Assembly (NCBI RefSeq): GCF_002556545.1
Contig: NZ_CP022685.1
Span: 5,496,001 to 5,560,000, forward strand
Source of the DNA: Streptomyces formicae
GTDB taxonomy: Bacteria > Actinomycetota > Actinomycetes > Streptomycetales > Streptomycetaceae
DNA length: 64,000 nucleotides
Reading direction: 5' to 3'
Positions 10,848 to 21,575 of this stretch are shown here, piece after piece. Both the position numbers and the translations under genes were made by a program. Below the pieces are notes generated by a model. That model saw only the letters and a program-made list of their open reading frames with translations. It did not search any database and was not told the origin of the DNA. The number at the start of each line of letters is the position of its first letter. Position 1 is the first letter of the stretch.

Positions 10848-12229
10848 TGCACACCGTGGTGCCGCTTGCGGCGGAAGACCTGTCCATGTTCGGCCGTGAC
10901 CCCTGGTGGCTGGTCGCCCTCAAGGCGGTCTTCTGCTTCGCGTTCCTGATGGTGACGGTGCTCTTCTCCATCGTGTGGGAGCGCAAGGTCGTCGCCTGGA
11001 TGCAGTTGCGCATCGGCCCCAACCGGCACGGCCCCTGGGGCATGCTGCAGTCCCTCGCGGACGGCATCAAGCTGATGCTGAAGGAAGACCTGATCGTCAA
11101 GCGCGCGGACAAGGTGGTCTACATCCTCGCGCCGGTCGTCGCCGCGATCCCGGCCTTCATGGCGATCGCCGTGATCCCCTTCGGTCCCGCGGGCAACGAG
11201 ATCTCGATCTTCGGCCAGCGCACCACGATGCAGCTCACCGACCTGCCGATCGCGATGCTCTACATCCTCGCGGTCGCCTCCGTCGGCATCTACGGCATCG
11301 TGCTCGCGGGCTGGAGTTCCGGATCCACGTATCCGCTGCTCGGCGGTCTGCGCTCCTGCGCGCAGATGATCTCCTACGAGATCGCGATGGGCGCGGCCTT
11401 CGCCTCCGTCTTCCTCTACTCCGGGTCGATGTCGACCTCGGCGATCGTGGAGGCGCAGGCCGACCGCTGGTACGTGCTGCTGCTGCCCGTCTCGTTCCTG
11501 ATCTACATCGTGACGATGATCGGTGAGACCAACCGCGCGCCGTTCGACATGCCGGAGTCCGAGGGCGACCTCGTCGGTGGCTTCAACACCGAGTACTCCT
11601 CCATCAAGTTCGCGCTGTTCATGCTCGCCGAGTACGTCAACATGGTCACCGTCTCGGCGGTCTCGGTCACGCTCTTCCTGGGCGGCTGGCGGGCCCCGTA
11701 CCCGGTCAGCACCTTCTGGGAGGGTGCGAACCACGGCTGGTGGCCGATGCTCTGGTTCGTCATCAAGGTCCAGTTGCTGCTGTTCTTCTTCATCTGGCTG
11801 CGCGGCACGCTGCCACGCGTCCGCTACGACCAGTTGATGAAGCTCGGCTGGAAGGTCCTGATCCCGATCTCGGTGGTCTGGCTGATGCTCGTGGCCACGG
11901 TCAGGGCGATGCGGAACGAGAACTACGACTTCACCTCGATCGCGCTCTATGTGGGCGGCGGCGTCATCGCACTGCTGTTGCTCTCCGTGGTCGTCGACAT
12001 CTTCCGCGACAAGCGCGAGAAGGGCGAGGCGGCGCTCGTCGAGCAGGAGGAGCCGGTCGCCTTCGACCCGATGGCGGGCGGATTCCCCGTGCCACCGCTG
12101 CCGGGACAGAGCCTGCCACCCGTGCCACGCCGCCGCTCGCGCCAGGAGCGGGAGCTGATTGTCAGTGGTGGCCCCGATACTCAAAGTGACGGAACCCGCA
12201 ATGACGGAAAGGAGGCGTCCGATGGCTGA
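10844..12229 (+). CDS. nuoH: NADH-quinone oxidoreductase subunit H
   Basis: Membrane subunit of 461 residues with eight or so helices. It joins the membrane and peripheral arms and forms the quinone entry channel. Typical motifs are [19 protein letters not shown] near residue 45, [16 protein letters not shown], and the acidic loop [20 protein letters not shown]. The family core ends near residue 400; about 60 further residues form a Pro/Arg-rich cytoplasmic tail. The GTG at 10844 overlaps the nuoG stop; an ATG follows at 10847. Its 3' end overlaps the nuoI start by eight bases. Confidence 0.96.
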   Translation: MMHTVVPLAAEDLSMFGRDPWWLVALKAVFCFAFLMVTVLFSIVWERKVVAWMQLRIGPNRHGPWGMLQSLADGIKLMLKEDLIVKRADKVVYILAPVVAAIPAFMAIAVIPFGPAGNEISIFGQRTTMQLTDLPIAMLYILAVASVGIYGIVLAGWSSGSTYPLLGGLRSCAQMISYEIAMGAAFASVFLYSGSMSTSAIVEAQADRWYVLLLPVSFLIYIVTMIGETNRAPFDMPESEGDLVGGFNTEYSSIKFALFMLAEYVNMVTVSAVSVTLFLGGWRAPYPVSTFWEGANHGWWPMLWFVIKVQLLLFFFIWLRGTLPRVRYDQLMKLGWKVLIPISVVWLMLVATVRAMRNENYDFTSIALYVGGGVIALLLLSVVVDIFRDKREKGEAALVEQEEPVAFDPMAGGFPVPPLPGQSLPPVPRRRSRQERELIVSGGPDTQSDGTRNDGKEASDG

Positions 12230-12935
12230 GCAGTCGAACCAGCCGGACCGGTCGGGCAAGTCGAAGCTGCCGGCGCAGCCGCAGCAGTCGGCTGAACCGA
12301 ACCAGTCGAATCAATCGAAGCAGGGGTTCCAGAACCCCGTGGCGGGCTTCGGCGTGACCTTCAAGGCCATGTTCAAGAAGCGGCTGACCGAGCAGTATCC
12401 GGAGCAGCAGAAGACCACCGCTCCCCGGTTCCACGGCCGGCACCAGCTCAACCGCCATCCGGACGGCCTGGAGAAGTGCGTCGGCTGTGAGCTCTGCGCC
12501 TGGGCCTGTCCGGCGGACGCCATCTACGTGGAGGGCGCGGACAACACCGAGGAGGAGCGCTACTCACCCGGTGAGCGCTACGGCCGCGTCTACCAGATCA
12601 ACTACGCCCGCTGCATCCTGTGCGGACTGTGCATCGAGGCGTGCCCCACGCGCGCGCTGACGATGACGAACGAGTTCGAGCTGGCCGACAGCAGCCGCGA
12701 GAACCTCATCTACACCAAGGAGCAGCTGCTCGCCGGGCTGGAGGAGGGCATGGTCGAGAGCCCGCACTCGATCTTCCCCGGCATGGACGAGCAGGACTAC
12801 TACCGGGGTCTGGTGACCGAGGCGGCGCCGGGCACGGTCCCCCAAGTCGCCCTCTCCAAGGGGGAGACGCCCCAGGAGGCGGCCGCGGACTTCGGTGATT
12901 CCGAACCGGCGTCGGAGAAGGTGATCGGCCGATGA
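12222..12935 (+). CDS. nuoI: NADH-quinone oxidoreductase subunit I (2x[4Fe-4S])
   Basis: Ferredoxin-like subunit of 237 residues holding clusters N6a and N6b, which pass electrons to N2 in NuoB. Ligands are Cys86, 89, 92, 96 ([12 protein letters not shown]) and Cys131, 134, 137, 141 ([12 protein letters not shown]). The first 38 residues are a Gln/Ser/Pro-rich extension not needed for the fold, longer than in the second operon's copy. I chose the ATG at 12222 because GGAGG (12211-12215) is six bases upstream; another in-frame ATG at 12201 has no such site. Confidence 0.95.
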   Translation: MAEQSNQPDRSGKSKLPAQPQQSAEPNQSNQSKQGFQNPVAGFGVTFKAMFKKRLTEQYPEQQKTTAPRFHGRHQLNRHPDGLEKCVGCELCAWACPADAIYVEGADNTEEERYSPGERYGRVYQINYARCILCGLCIEACPTRALTMTNEFELADSSRENLIYTKEQLLAGLEEGMVESPHSIFPGMDEQDYYRGLVTEAAPGTVPQVALSKGETPQEAAADFGDSEPASEKVIGR

Positions 12936-13771
12936 CGCAGATCGCCGCCTACTCCACCTCCACCGGCGAGGCCTTCCAGTTCTGGGTGCTCGGCACGGTC
13001 GCGGTGATCGGCGCCCTGTGCACCATCCTCATGAAGAAGGCCGTGCACAGCGCGCTCTGCCTCGCCGGGACCATGATCATCCTGGCCGTCTTCTACCTCG
13101 CCAACGGGGCGTACTTCCTGGGCATCGTCCAGATCGTCGTCTACACCGGCGCGATCATGATGCTGTTCCTCTTCGTGGTCATGCTCGTCGGCGTCACCGC
13201 CGCCGACTCCCTGAAGGAGACCATCAAGGGGCAGCGCTGGCTGGCCGCCCTGTGCGGGTTCGGCTTCGCGGTGCTGCTCTTCGCGGGCATCGGGAACGCC
13301 TCGGTGAAGGAGTTCAACGGCCTCGGCAAGGCGAACGCGGGCGGCAACGTGGAGGGCCTCGCGGGGCTCATCTTCACGAAGTACGTCTTCGCCTTCGAGA
13401 TCACCGGCGCCCTGCTCATCACGGCCACGGTCGGCGCGATGGTGATGACCCACCGCGAGCGCACGGAGCGCGCCAAGACCCAGCGCGAGCGGGCCGAGGA
13501 GCGCGTGCGCGAGGGCAAGCACCTGCCGCCGCTGCCCGCCCCCGGCGTCTACGCACGGCACAACGCGGTGGACATCGCGGGCCTGCTCCCCGACGGCACC
13601 CCCTCCGAGCTCACGGTCATGAAGACCCTGCGTGAGCGCGGCCAGATCCGCGACGTGTCGAGTGAGGCGATCGAGGACCTGCGGGCGCTCGAGCAGCGCT
13701 CCACCGACCGGCTCGAGCGGCCCGACCTGCGGGAGACCGACATCGGGCGGACCGAGGAGGCGTCGAAGTGA
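12932..13771 (+). CDS. nuoJ: NADH-quinone oxidoreductase subunit J
   Basis: Membrane-arm subunit, 279 residues, with five predicted helices in the first 175. [21 protein letters not shown] is the conserved third helix containing the pi-bulge that twists during turnover. The remaining 100 residues are a charged Arg/Glu-rich cytoplasmic tail typical of actinobacterial NuoJ. The ATG overlaps the nuoI stop (ATGA) and the stop overlaps the nuoK GTG (GTGA). Confidence 0.95.
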   Translation: MTQIAAYSTSTGEAFQFWVLGTVAVIGALCTILMKKAVHSALCLAGTMIILAVFYLANGAYFLGIVQIVVYTGAIMMLFLFVVMLVGVTAADSLKETIKGQRWLAALCGFGFAVLLFAGIGNASVKEFNGLGKANAGGNVEGLAGLIFTKYVFAFEITGALLITATVGAMVMTHRERTERAKTQRERAEERVREGKHLPPLPAPGVYARHNAVDIAGLLPDGTPSELTVMKTLRERGQIRDVSSEAIEDLRALEQRSTDRLERPDLRETDIGRTEEASK

Positions 13772-14067
13772 ATCCGGTCAACTACCTCTATCTCTCCGCC
13801 CTGTTGTTCGCGATCGGCGCGACCGGCGTGCTCATCAGGCGGAACGCGATCGTGGTGTTCATGTGCATCGAGCTGATGCTCAATGCCTGCAACCTCGCGT
13901 TCGTCACGTTCTCCCGCATGCACGGCAACCTCGACGGCCAGATCATCGCCTTCTTCACGATGGTCGTCGCCGCCGCGGAGGTCGTGGTCGGGCTCGCGAT
14001 CATCGTGTCGCTGTTCCGTTCCCGCCACTCGGCCTCGGTCGACGACGCCAGCCTGATGAAGCTGTAA
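13768..14067 (+). CDS. nuoK: NADH-quinone oxidoreductase subunit K
   Basis: Three-helix membrane subunit of 99 residues, related to MrpC antiporter subunits. The two buried glutamates needed for proton transfer are present: Glu35 ([11 protein letters not shown]) and Glu71 ([13 protein letters not shown]), matching E. coli Glu36 and Glu72. It is a normal family length with no tail, unlike the second-operon copy. The GTG start overlaps the nuoJ stop, and nuoL begins 14 bases after its stop. Confidence 0.97.
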   Translation: MNPVNYLYLSALLFAIGATGVLIRRNAIVVFMCIELMLNACNLAFVTFSRMHGNLDGQIIAFFTMVVAAAEVVVGLAIIVSLFRSRHSASVDDASLMKL

Positions 14068-14081
14068 GGGGTCGCTGAAAA

Positions 14082-16001
14082 GTGGAGAACCTGATTGCGC
14101 TGCTCGTCGCGGCGCCTCTGCTCGGAGCGGCCGTACTGCTGTGCGGCGGGCGGGCGTTGGACCGCGTGGGCCACTGGCTCGGCACGCTGCTCGCGGCCGC
14201 CTCCTTCGTCATCGCCGTCGTGCTGTTCACCGACATGCTGGGCAAGGGCGCCGAGGAGCGCTCGCTGTCGCAGCACCTGTTCAGCTGGATCCCCGTGGAG
14301 GGGTTCCAGGCGGACGTCGCCTTCCAGCTCGACCAGTTGTCGATGACGTTCGTCCTGCTGATCTCCGGTGTGGGCACCCTGATCCACATCTACTCCGTCG
14401 GGTACATGGAGCACGACGAGCGGCGCCGCCGCTTCTTCGGCTACCTGAACCTGTTCCTCGCGGCGATGCTCCTCCTGGTCCTCGCCGACAACTACCTGCT
14501 CCTGTACGTCGGATGGGAGGGCGTCGGCCTCGCCTCGTACCTCCTGATCGGCTTCTGGCAGCACAAGCCCAGCGCGGCCACCGCCGCGAAGAAGGCCTTC
14601 CTGGTCAACCGGGTCGGCGACATGGGCCTCTCGATCGCCATCATGCTGATGTTCACCACCTTCGGGACGTTCGCCTTCGGGCCCGTCCTGGAGTCCACGG
14701 GTGACACATCGGAGGGCAAGCTCACGGCCATCGGCCTGATGCTGCTGCTCGCCGCGTGCGGCAAGTCCGCGCAGGTGCCGCTGCAGTCCTGGCTCGGTGA
14801 CGCGATGGAGGGCCCGACCCCGGTCTCGGCCCTGATCCACGCCGCCACCATGGTGACCGCGGGCGTCTACTTGATCGTCCGTTCCGGCGCGATCTTCAAC
14901 GGGGCGCCCGACGCGCAGCTCGTCGTCACGGTGGTCGGCGCGGTCACGCTCCTGTTCGGTGCGATCGTCGGTTGCGCGAAGGACGACATCAAGAAGGCCC
15001 TCGCCGGGTCGACGATGTCCCAGATCGGCTACATGATCCTGGCCGCGGGCCTCGGCCCCATCGGCTACGTCTTCGCGATCATGCACCTGGTGACGCACGG
15101 CTTCTTCAAGGCCGGGCTCTTCCTCGGCGCCGGTTCGGTCATGCACGGCATGAACGACGAGGTCGACATGAGGAAGTACGGCGGCCTCAGGAAGTACATG
15201 CCGGTCACCTTCGTGACCTTCGGGCTCGGTTATCTCGCGATCATCGGCTTCCCGGGGCTCTCCGGCTTCTTCTCCAAGGACAAGATCATCGAGGCGGCGT
15301 TCGCCAAGGGCGGCACGGAGGGCTGGATCCTCGGCTCGGTGGCGCTTTTGGGCGCGGCCATCACCGCGTACTACATGACGCGCGTGATGATCATGACCTT
15401 CTTCGGAGAGAAGCGCTGGCAGCCCACAGCGTCTGATAGCGGCTCCGCCGCGGGGTCCGGCAACGAGCCGCACCCGCACGAGTCGCCGAAGTCCATGACG
15501 ATCCCGATGATCGTGCTCGCCTTCGGGTCGGTCTTCGCGGGTGGCTTCTTCTCCATCGGAGACCGCTTCATGCACTGGCTGGAGCCGGTCACCCAGCACT
15601 CCCACGGGGACTCGCCGCTGAGCGCCGCGACGGTCACGGGCGCCACCATGGTGGTCCTGGTCATCGGTGTGGCCCTGGCCTACGTCCAGTACGGCCGCAG
15701 GCCCGTCCCGGTCACCGCACCGCGCGGCTCCTTCGTCACCAGGGCCGCCCGCCGCGACCTCCTCCAGGACGACTTCAACCACGTCGTCCTGGTGCGCGGC
15801 GGCGAGCACCTCACGCGGTCCCTGGTCTACGTCGACCACACCCTGGTCGACGGAGTCGTCAACGGCACCGCGGCCTCGGTCGGCGGCCTCTCCGGACGGC
15901 TGCGCAAACTGCAGAACGGCTACGCCCGCTCCTACGCGGTCTCGATGTTCGGCGGCGCTGCGGTACTCATCGCCGCGACCCTGCTGATGAGGGCGGTCTG
16001 A
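14082..16001 (+). CDS. nuoL: NADH-quinone oxidoreductase subunit L
   Basis: Distal antiporter-like proton-pumping subunit, 639 residues, with 14 core helices plus the C-terminal lateral helix. Key sites are the glutamate in [15 protein letters not shown] (near residue 145), the lysine in [20 protein letters not shown], and the HAATMV helix break. GTG at 14082 begins [16 protein letters not shown] His/Ser/Gly-rich insert near residues 450-470 is not conserved. It is the first gene of the L-M-N block; nuoM follows after five bases. Confidence 0.97.
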   Translation: MENLIALLVAAPLLGAAVLLCGGRALDRVGHWLGTLLAAASFVIAVVLFTDMLGKGAEERSLSQHLFSWIPVEGFQADVAFQLDQLSMTFVLLISGVGTLIHIYSVGYMEHDERRRRFFGYLNLFLAAMLLLVLADNYLLLYVGWEGVGLASYLLIGFWQHKPSAATAAKKAFLVNRVGDMGLSIAIMLMFTTFGTFAFGPVLESTGDTSEGKLTAIGLMLLLAACGKSAQVPLQSWLGDAMEGPTPVSALIHAATMVTAGVYLIVRSGAIFNGAPDAQLVVTVVGAVTLLFGAIVGCAKDDIKKALAGSTMSQIGYMILAAGLGPIGYVFAIMHLVTHGFFKAGLFLGAGSVMHGMNDEVDMRKYGGLRKYMPVTFVTFGLGYLAIIGFPGLSGFFSKDKIIEAAFAKGGTEGWILGSVALLGAAITAYYMTRVMIMTFFGEKRWQPTASDSGSAAGSGNEPHPHESPKSMTIPMIVLAFGSVFAGGFFSIGDRFMHWLEPVTQHSHGDSPLSAATVTGATMVVLVIGVALAYVQYGRRPVPVTAPRGSFVTRAARRDLLQDDFNHVVLVRGGEHLTRSLVYVDHTLVDGVVNGTAASVGGLSGRLRKLQNGYARSYAVSMFGGAAVLIAATLLMRAV

Positions 16002-16006
16002 TACCG

Positions 16007-17578
16007 ATGTCCTTTCCTCTCCTGACAGCGACGGCGGCCCTGCCCGCGGTCGGCGCGATCGCCACGGCGGCCGTCCCGGCCGCCCGGCGGAGCGCCGCCA
16101 AGTGGCTCGCGCTGCTCGTCTCGCTCGCGACGCTCGCGCTCGCCGTGACCGTGCTCGTGCGGTTCGACCCGAACGGCGACCGCTATCAGCTCACCGAATC
16201 GCGTTCCTGGATCGCGGACTTCGGGGTGCGCTACGAGCTCGGGGTCGACGGCATCGGTGTCGCCCTCATCGCGCTCACCGCGCTCCTGATGCCCTTCATC
16301 ATCCTGGCGGGCTGGCACGACGCCGACCCCCTGGAGACGAAGTCGTCCCGGTGGCGGCCGACTCAGGGCTTCTTCGCCCTGATCCTGGCCGTCGAGGCGA
16401 TGGTGATCATCTCCTTCGAGGCCACCGACGTCTTCCTCTTCTACATCTTCTTCGAAGCCATGCTCATCCCGATGTACTTCCTCATCGGTGGCTTCGGGGA
16501 CCGCGCCCACTCGGGCAGCGACGAGAAGGCAGCGGCCCAACGCTCGTATGCGGCGGTCAAGTTCCTCCTCTACAACCTCGTCGGCGGCCTGATCATGCTG
16601 GCCGCGGTCATCGGGCTCTACGTGGTGGCGGGGAACTTCTCGCTCCAGGAGATCGCCGAGGCCCGCGCCAACGGCACGCTGGACATGGCGACCAACACCG
16701 AGCGGTGGCTCTTCCTCGGCTTCTTCTTCGCCTTCGCGGTGAAGGCGCCGCTGTGGCCGCTGCACACCTGGCTGCCGAACGCGATGGGGGAGTCCACCGC
16801 CCCGGTCGCCGTACTGATCACGGCGGTCGTCGACAAGGTCGGCACGTTCGCGATGCTGCGCTTCTGCCTCGGACTCTTCCCCGAGGCGAGCAAGTGGGCG
16901 ACGCCGGTCATCCTCGTCCTCGCCCTGATCAGCATCATCTACGGAGCGCTGCTCGCGGTCGGCCAGCGCGACATCAAGCGCCTGGTGGCGTACGCGTCGA
17001 TCTCGCACTTCGGGTTCATCGTCCTCGGCATCTTCGCGATGACCTCGCAGGGGCAGTCCGGCGCGACGCTCTACATGGTCAACCACGGCATCTCGACGGC
17101 CGCCCTGATGCTGGTGGCGGGCTTCCTGATCTCGCGGCGCGGTTCGCGGCTCATCGCCGACTACGGAGGCGTGCAGAAGGTGGCGCCCGTGCTCGCGGGC
17201 ACCTTCCTGATCGGTGGCCTCGCGACGCTCTCGCTTCCCGGGCTCGCGCCGTTCGTCAGTGAATTCCTGGTCCTGGTCGGCGCGTTCGCGCGCTACCCGG
17301 TGGTCGGGATCATCGCGACGGTCGGCATCGTGCTCGCCGCGCTCTACACCCTCGTCCTCTACCAGCGGACGATGACGGGCCCCGTGAAGGCGGAGGTCTC
17401 CGCCATGCCGGACCTGCGGGTGCGGGAACTGGTCGTCGTCGCCCCGCTGATCGCGCTCCTGATCGGCCTCGGGGTCTACCCGAAGCCGCTCACCGAGCTG
17501 GTGAACCCGGCGGTCAAGCACACGATGTCCGACGTACAGAAGAAGGACCCCAAGCCCGAGGTGGAGGCGGCCAAGTGA
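16007..17578 (+). CDS. nuoM: NADH-quinone oxidoreductase subunit M
   Basis: Middle antiporter-like pump, 523 residues, with about 14 helices. The essential glutamate lies in FFEAMLIPMYFLIGGFG, and the lysines in AVKAPLWPLHTWLPNAM and ITAVVDKVGTFAM. The usual LPDAH signature after HTW reads LPNAM here, a departure also from the second-operon NuoM, which has LPDAH. The ATG at 16007 starts MSFPLLTATAALPAVG. The stop overlaps the nuoN GTG (GTGA). Confidence 0.96.
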   Translation: MSFPLLTATAALPAVGAIATAAVPAARRSAAKWLALLVSLATLALAVTVLVRFDPNGDRYQLTESRSWIADFGVRYELGVDGIGVALIALTALLMPFIILAGWHDADPLETKSSRWRPTQGFFALILAVEAMVIISFEATDVFLFYIFFEAMLIPMYFLIGGFGDRAHSGSDEKAAAQRSYAAVKFLLYNLVGGLIMLAAVIGLYVVAGNFSLQEIAEARANGTLDMATNTERWLFLGFFFAFAVKAPLWPLHTWLPNAMGESTAPVAVLITAVVDKVGTFAMLRFCLGLFPEASKWATPVILVLALISIIYGALLAVGQRDIKRLVAYASISHFGFIVLGIFAMTSQGQSGATLYMVNHGISTAALMLVAGFLISRRGSRLIADYGGVQKVAPVLAGTFLIGGLATLSLPGLAPFVSEFLVLVGAFARYPVVGIIATVGIVLAALYTLVLYQRTMTGPVKAEVSAMPDLRVRELVVVAPLIALLIGLGVYPKPLTELVNPAVKHTMSDVQKKDPKPEVEAAK

Positions 17579-19227
17579 GCGCATCAGCCGTCCACAGCCT
17601 GTGGACAACGGCGGCGGCAGGACCGATCGACAAGATCGACGCGCCTAAGATCGAGTATGGGCAGCTGTCGCCGGTGTTGATCGTCATCGGCGCGGCCGTC
17701 ATCGGAGTGCTCATCGAAGCCTTCGTCCCGCGCAAGTCCCGTTACTACGTTCAGCTGTTCGTGTCCGTGGTCGCGCTCGCGGCCGCCTTCGCCGCGGTCG
17801 TCGGGCTCGCCGCCCGCGGCTTCGGTACGACGAAGGCGCACATCGCGGCGATGGGCGCGATCGCCGTCGACGGACCCGCGCTCTTCCTGCAAGGCACGAT
17901 CCTGCTGGCCGGAATCGTCGCGATCTTCACCTTCGCCGAGCGGCGCCTCGACCCGGTGGCCCACGGCAACCGCGTCGACTCGTTCGTGGCGCAGGCGGGC
18001 GCCGTGCCGGGCAGCGAGGGCGAACAGGCCGCCACGAAGGCCGGGTTCACCACCACCGAGGTGTTCCCCCTCGCACTCTTCGCCGTCGGCGGCATGCTCG
18101 TCTTCCCCGCGGCCAACGACCTCCTGACGCTCTTCATCGCGCTGGAAGTCTTCTCCCTGCCGCTCTACCTGCTCTGCGCGCTCGCCCGCCGCAAGCGCCT
18201 GATGTCGCAGGAAGCCGCCGTCAAGTACTTCCTGCTCGGCGCCTTCGCCTCGGCGTTCACGCTCTTCGGCATCGCGCTCCTGTACGGGTACGCGGGCTCG
18301 GTGTCGTACGCGACGATCGCGAACGTCGTCGAGGGCAACGTGAAGACCGTGGACCCGGCGCTCGCCGACACCATGGGCAACGACGCGCTGCTCCTGATCG
18401 GCGCCGCGATGATCGTGATGGGGCTGCTCTTCAAGGTGGGCGCCGTGCCGTTCCACATGTGGACGCCGGACGTCTACCAGGGCGCCCCGACGCCCGTCAC
18501 CGGCTTCATGGCGGCGGCGACGAAGGTGGCCGCGTTCGGCGCGCTCCTGCGGCTCCTCTACGTGGTCCTGCCGGGACTGCGCTGGGACTGGCGCCCGGTC
18601 ATGTACGGCGTCGCGATCATCACGATGCTGGGCGGCGCGATCGTCGCGATCACCCAGACCGACATCAAGCGGCTCCTGGCGTACTCGTCGATCGCGCACG
18701 CGGGATTCATCCTCGCCGGTGTCATCGCGACGACTCCGGAGGGCGTCTCCTCGGTGCTCTTCTACCTGGCCGCGTACTCCTTCGTGACCATCGGCGCCTT
18801 CGCCGTCGTCACGCTGGTGCGCGACGCGGGCGGCGAGGCCACGCACCTGTCCAAGTGGGCGGGGCTCGGTCGCAGGTCCCCGCTGGTCGCCGCGGTCTTC
18901 GCGGTCTTCCTCCTCGCCTTCGCGGGCATCCCGCTGACCTCCGGGTTCTCCGGGAAGTTCGCGGTGTTCAAGGCGGCGGCGGAGGGCGGCGCGGGCGCGC
19001 TTGTCGTGGTCGGTGTGCTGTCGTCGGCGATCGCCGCGTTCTTCTACATCCGCGTGATCGTGCTGATGTTCTTCAGCGAGCCGAAGCCGGAGGGACCCAC
19101 CGTCGCGGTGCCCTCGCCGCTGACGATGACGGCGATCGGCGTGGGCGTCGCGGTGACGCTGGTGCTCGGTGTGGCCCCGCAGTACTTCCTGGATCTGGCG
19201 GGTCAGGCGGGAGTCTTCGTCCGGTAG
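17575..19227 (+). CDS. nuoN: NADH-quinone oxidoreductase subunit N
   Basis: Proximal antiporter-like pump, 550 residues. Functional motifs are [19 protein letters not shown] with the buried glutamate, and [20 protein letters not shown] with the lysine and the helix-breaking loop. It has about 30 N-terminal residues before the first helix and a non-conserved 50-residue loop (about 125-165, with [12 protein letters not shown]). Its first codons contain a palindrome that includes a DnaA-box-like word (17591-17608). It ends the operon and is followed by a terminator. Confidence 0.96.
   Translation: MSASAVHSLWTTAAAGPIDKIDAPKIEYGQLSPVLIVIGAAVIGVLIEAFVPRKSRYYVQLFVSVVALAAAFAAVVGLAARGFGTTKAHIAAMGAIAVDGPALFLQGTILLAGIVAIFTFAERRLDPVAHGNRVDSFVAQAGAVPGSEGEQAATKAGFTTTEVFPLALFAVGGMLVFPAANDLLTLFIALEVFSLPLYLLCALARRKRLMSQEAAVKYFLLGAFASAFTLFGIALLYGYAGSVSYATIANVVEGNVKTVDPALADTMGNDALLLIGAAMIVMGLLFKVGAVPFHMWTPDVYQGAPTPVTGFMAAATKVAAFGALLRLLYVVLPGLRWDWRPVMYGVAIITMLGGAIVAITQTDIKRLLAYSSIAHAGFILAGVIATTPEGVSSVLFYLAAYSFVTIGAFAVVTLVRDAGGEATHLSKWAGLGRRSPLVAAVFAVFLLAFAGIPLTSGFSGKFAVFKAAAEGGAGALVVVGVLSSAIAAFFYIRVIVLMFFSEPKPEGPTVAVPSPLTMTAIGVGVAVTLVLGVAPQYFLDLAGQAGVFVR
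17591..17608. other. Palindrome with DnaA-box-like word in the nuoN start
   Basis: TCCACA-GCC-TGTGGA (17591-17605) is a perfect inverted repeat. Its right arm runs into TGTGGACAA (17600-17608), the complement of the Streptomyces DnaA-box consensus TTGTCCACA. It is a single box inside coding sequence, so it may be chance. Confidence 0.3.
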
Positions 19228-19247
19228 CCCCGCTCTTCCGTGCGTCG

Positions 19248-19283
19248 CCGCCCGGCACCCCGTTCGACTGGGGTGCCGGGCGG
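19248..19283 (+). terminator. Terminator of the nuoA-N operon
   Basis: CCGCCCGGCACCCC (19248-19261) and its exact complement GGGGTGCCGGGCGG (19270-19283) enclose the eight-base loop GTTCGACT. The 14-bp stem begins 21 bases after the nuoN stop and separates the operon from recQ. Confidence 0.85.
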
Positions 19284-19305
19284 TGGCGTGTGGTGGGGGC
19301 GAGCC

Positions 19306-19314
19306 TGTGGATAA
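19306..19314. promoter_or_regulatory. DnaA-box-like TGTGGATAA upstream of recQ
   Basis: This nonamer exactly matches the complement of the E. coli DnaA box TTATCCACA. It lies about 95 bases upstream of the recQ start and just before a possible -10 hexamer TATCGT (19341-19346). A role in coupling recQ to replication is only a suggestion. Confidence 0.3.
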
Positions 19315-19408
19315 CTTTCCTGGCTGTCGGTGCGGAGCCCTATCGTGGAGGGCAGTGGTCGAGGCAGGACGTGCGACGGGGACGACCGGTACGGCGGGGG
19401 ACAGGGCG

Positions 19409-21421
19409 ATGGATGGGATCAGTGGCATGAGCGAGGTGACGGCACCGGACCCGGTGGCGGGTTCGGTGACGCAGAGCGACGCGCTGCGGACGCTCCATCG
19501 CGTCTTCGGGTACGACGCGTTCCGTGGCGAGCAGGAAGGGATCATCGAGCACGTGGTGGGCGGCGGGGACGCCGTCGTCCTGATGCCCACGGGCGGCGGA
19601 AAGTCCCTCTGCTACCAGATCCCGGCCCTGGTCAGACCGGGCACGGGAGTCGTGGTCTCGCCGCTCATCGCGCTCATGCAGGACCAGGTGGACGCGCTGC
19701 GGGCGCTCGGCGTGCGGGCGGGGTTCATCAACTCCACGCAGGACTTCGACGAGCGGCGCGTGATGGAGGCGGAGTTCCTCGCGGGCGAGCTCGACGTGCT
19801 GTATCTGGCACCGGAGCGGCTGCGCCTGGACGCCACCCTGGACCTGCTCTCGCGGGGCAGGATCTCCGTCTTCGCGATCGACGAGGCGCACTGCGTCGCG
19901 CAGTGGGGCCACGACTTCCGGCCGGACTACCTGGCGCTCTCCGTGCTCGGCCAGCGCTGGCCCGACGTGCCCCGCATCGCGCTCACGGCGACGGCCACGC
20001 ACGCCACGCACCGGGAGATCACCGAGCGGCTCGGCATGCCCGACGCCAAGCACTTCGTGGCGAGCTTCGACCGGCCCAACATCCAGTACCGCATCGTGCC
20101 CAAGGCCGAGCCGAAGAAGCAGCTCCTGTCCTTCCTGAAGGAGGAGCACGCGGGCGACGCGGGCATCGTCTACTGCCTCTCGCGGAACTCGGTCAAGAAG
20201 ACCGCCGAGTTCCTCTGCAAGAACGGCATCGAGGCCGTCCCGTACCACGCGGGTCTGGACGGCGGGACGCGTGCGCGGCACCAGTCCCGCTTCCTGCGGG
20301 AGGAGGGCCTCGTCGTCTGCGCCACGATCGCCTTCGGCATGGGCATCGACAAGCCGGACGTCCGCTTCGTCGCCCACCTCGACCTGCCGAAGTCCGTCGA
20401 GGGGTACTACCAGGAGACGGGCCGCGCGGGCCGCGACGGGGCGCCGTCGACGGCCTGGATGGCGTACGGCCTGCAGGACGTGGTCCAGCAGCGGAAGCTG
20501 ATCCAGGGCGGCGAGGGCGACGAGGCGTTCCGGCGGCGGGCCGCCTCGCACCTGGACTCGATGCTGGCGCTGTGCGAGACCGCCGAGTGCCGTCGTGCCC
20601 AGCTCCTGACCTACTTCGGCCAGGAAGCGGGCGCGCGCTCCTGCGGCAACTGCGACACCTGCCTCACCCCGCCCGAGACCTGGGACGGCACGGTGGCGGC
20701 GCAGAAGGTGCTCTCCGCCGTCGTGCGCCTGCAGCGCGAGCGCGGCCAGAAGTTCGGCACGGGCCAGATCATCGACATCCTGCTCGGCAAGCGGACCGCC
20801 AAGGTCATCCAGTTCGACCACGACCAGCTCTCCGTCTTCGGCATCGGCGAGGAGCTGGCGGAGGCCGAATGGCGGGGCGTGGTCCGGCAGTTGCTGGCCC
20901 AGGGGCTGCTCGCGGTCGAGGGGGAGTACGGCACGCTGGTGCTCACCGAGACGAGCGGTTCCGTCCTCGGCAGGGAGCGCGAGGTGCGGCTGCGCAAGGA
21001 GCCGAAGCGGGCCCCGGCGGCGCGGGCGTCCAAGGGCGAGCGCAAGGCGAAGTCGGCGGCGGCGGTCGCCGAGCTGCCCCAGGAGGCGGTCCCGCTCTTC
21101 GAGGCGCTGCGCACCTGGCGCGGCGCCCAGGCCAAGGAGCAGGGCGTCCCGGCGTACGTCATCTTCCACGACGCCACACTCCGCGAGATCGCCACGCTGC
21201 GCCCCACGGCGGTCGCGGATCTGGCGGGCATCAGCGGCGTGGGCGAGAAGAAGCGGGCGACGTACGGAGAGGGTGTGGTCGGGGTCGTCGCGGAGTTCCT
21301 CGGCGGGGCGCCCGCCGCGGTGGGCACCGCGTCGGCCGCACAAGGCGCGTCCGCCGCGTCCGAGCCGCCGCTGAGCGATGACGTGGAGCCGGACTGGGCG
21401 GAGGAGGAGCCGGACTGGTGA
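19409..21421 (+). CDS. recQ: ATP-dependent DNA helicase RecQ
   Basis: Superfamily 2 3'-5' DNA helicase of 670 residues for recombination and replication-fork repair. Domains in order: helicase core with Walker A TGGGKS (61-66), DEAH (158-161) and the aromatic-rich loop CVAQWGHDF just after it; the second RecA fold with [10 protein letters not shown]; the RQC zinc site with cysteines in CETAEC and CGNCDTC (about 388-417); a winged helix with [11 protein letters not shown]; and a C-terminal HRDC domain (about 555-645), followed by an acidic tail. I chose the ATG at 19409, preceded by GGGGGA; an ATG at 19427 is an alternative. A longer N-terminus reaching back into nuoN is unlikely. Confidence 0.92.
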   Translation: MDGISGMSEVTAPDPVAGSVTQSDALRTLHRVFGYDAFRGEQEGIIEHVVGGGDAVVLMPTGGGKSLCYQIPALVRPGTGVVVSPLIALMQDQVDALRALGVRAGFINSTQDFDERRVMEAEFLAGELDVLYLAPERLRLDATLDLLSRGRISVFAIDEAHCVAQWGHDFRPDYLALSVLGQRWPDVPRIALTATATHATHREITERLGMPDAKHFVASFDRPNIQYRIVPKAEPKKQLLSFLKEEHAGDAGIVYCLSRNSVKKTAEFLCKNGIEAVPYHAGLDGGTRARHQSRFLREEGLVVCATIAFGMGIDKPDVRFVAHLDLPKSVEGYYQETGRAGRDGAPSTAWMAYGLQDVVQQRKLIQGGEGDEAFRRRAASHLDSMLALCETAECRRAQLLTYFGQEAGARSCGNCDTCLTPPETWDGTVAAQKVLSAVVRLQRERGQKFGTGQIIDILLGKRTAKVIQFDHDQLSVFGIGEELAEAEWRGVVRQLLAQGLLAVEGEYGTLVLTETSGSVLGREREVRLRKEPKRAPAARASKGERKAKSAAAVAELPQEAVPLFEALRTWRGAQAKEQGVPAYVIFHDATLREIATLRPTAVADLAGISGVGEKKRATYGEGVVGVVAEFLGGAPAAVGTASAAQGASAASEPPLSDDVEPDWAEEEPDW

Positions 21422-21480
21422 GCGCGGGCCCGACGCGCAGGCCCGGCAGGTAGGCCCACGCGTAGGCCCGACGCGCTCCC

Positions 21481-21510
21481 GGTCGGCACCGGAGGACACC
21501 GGTGCCGACC
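21481..21510. terminator. Bidirectional terminator between recQ and the fumarylacetoacetase gene
   Basis: GGTCGGCACCGG (21481-21492) and CCGGTGCCGACC (21499-21510) form a perfect 12-bp stem with the loop AGGACA. It lies between the stop codons of two converging genes. Confidence 0.85.
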
Positions 21511-21575
21511 AGAAGGGGCTGCTGCCCAGGGGGGGCTGTCCAGCGGGCGTCAGACGGCTGTCGCCCGGGGCTGTC

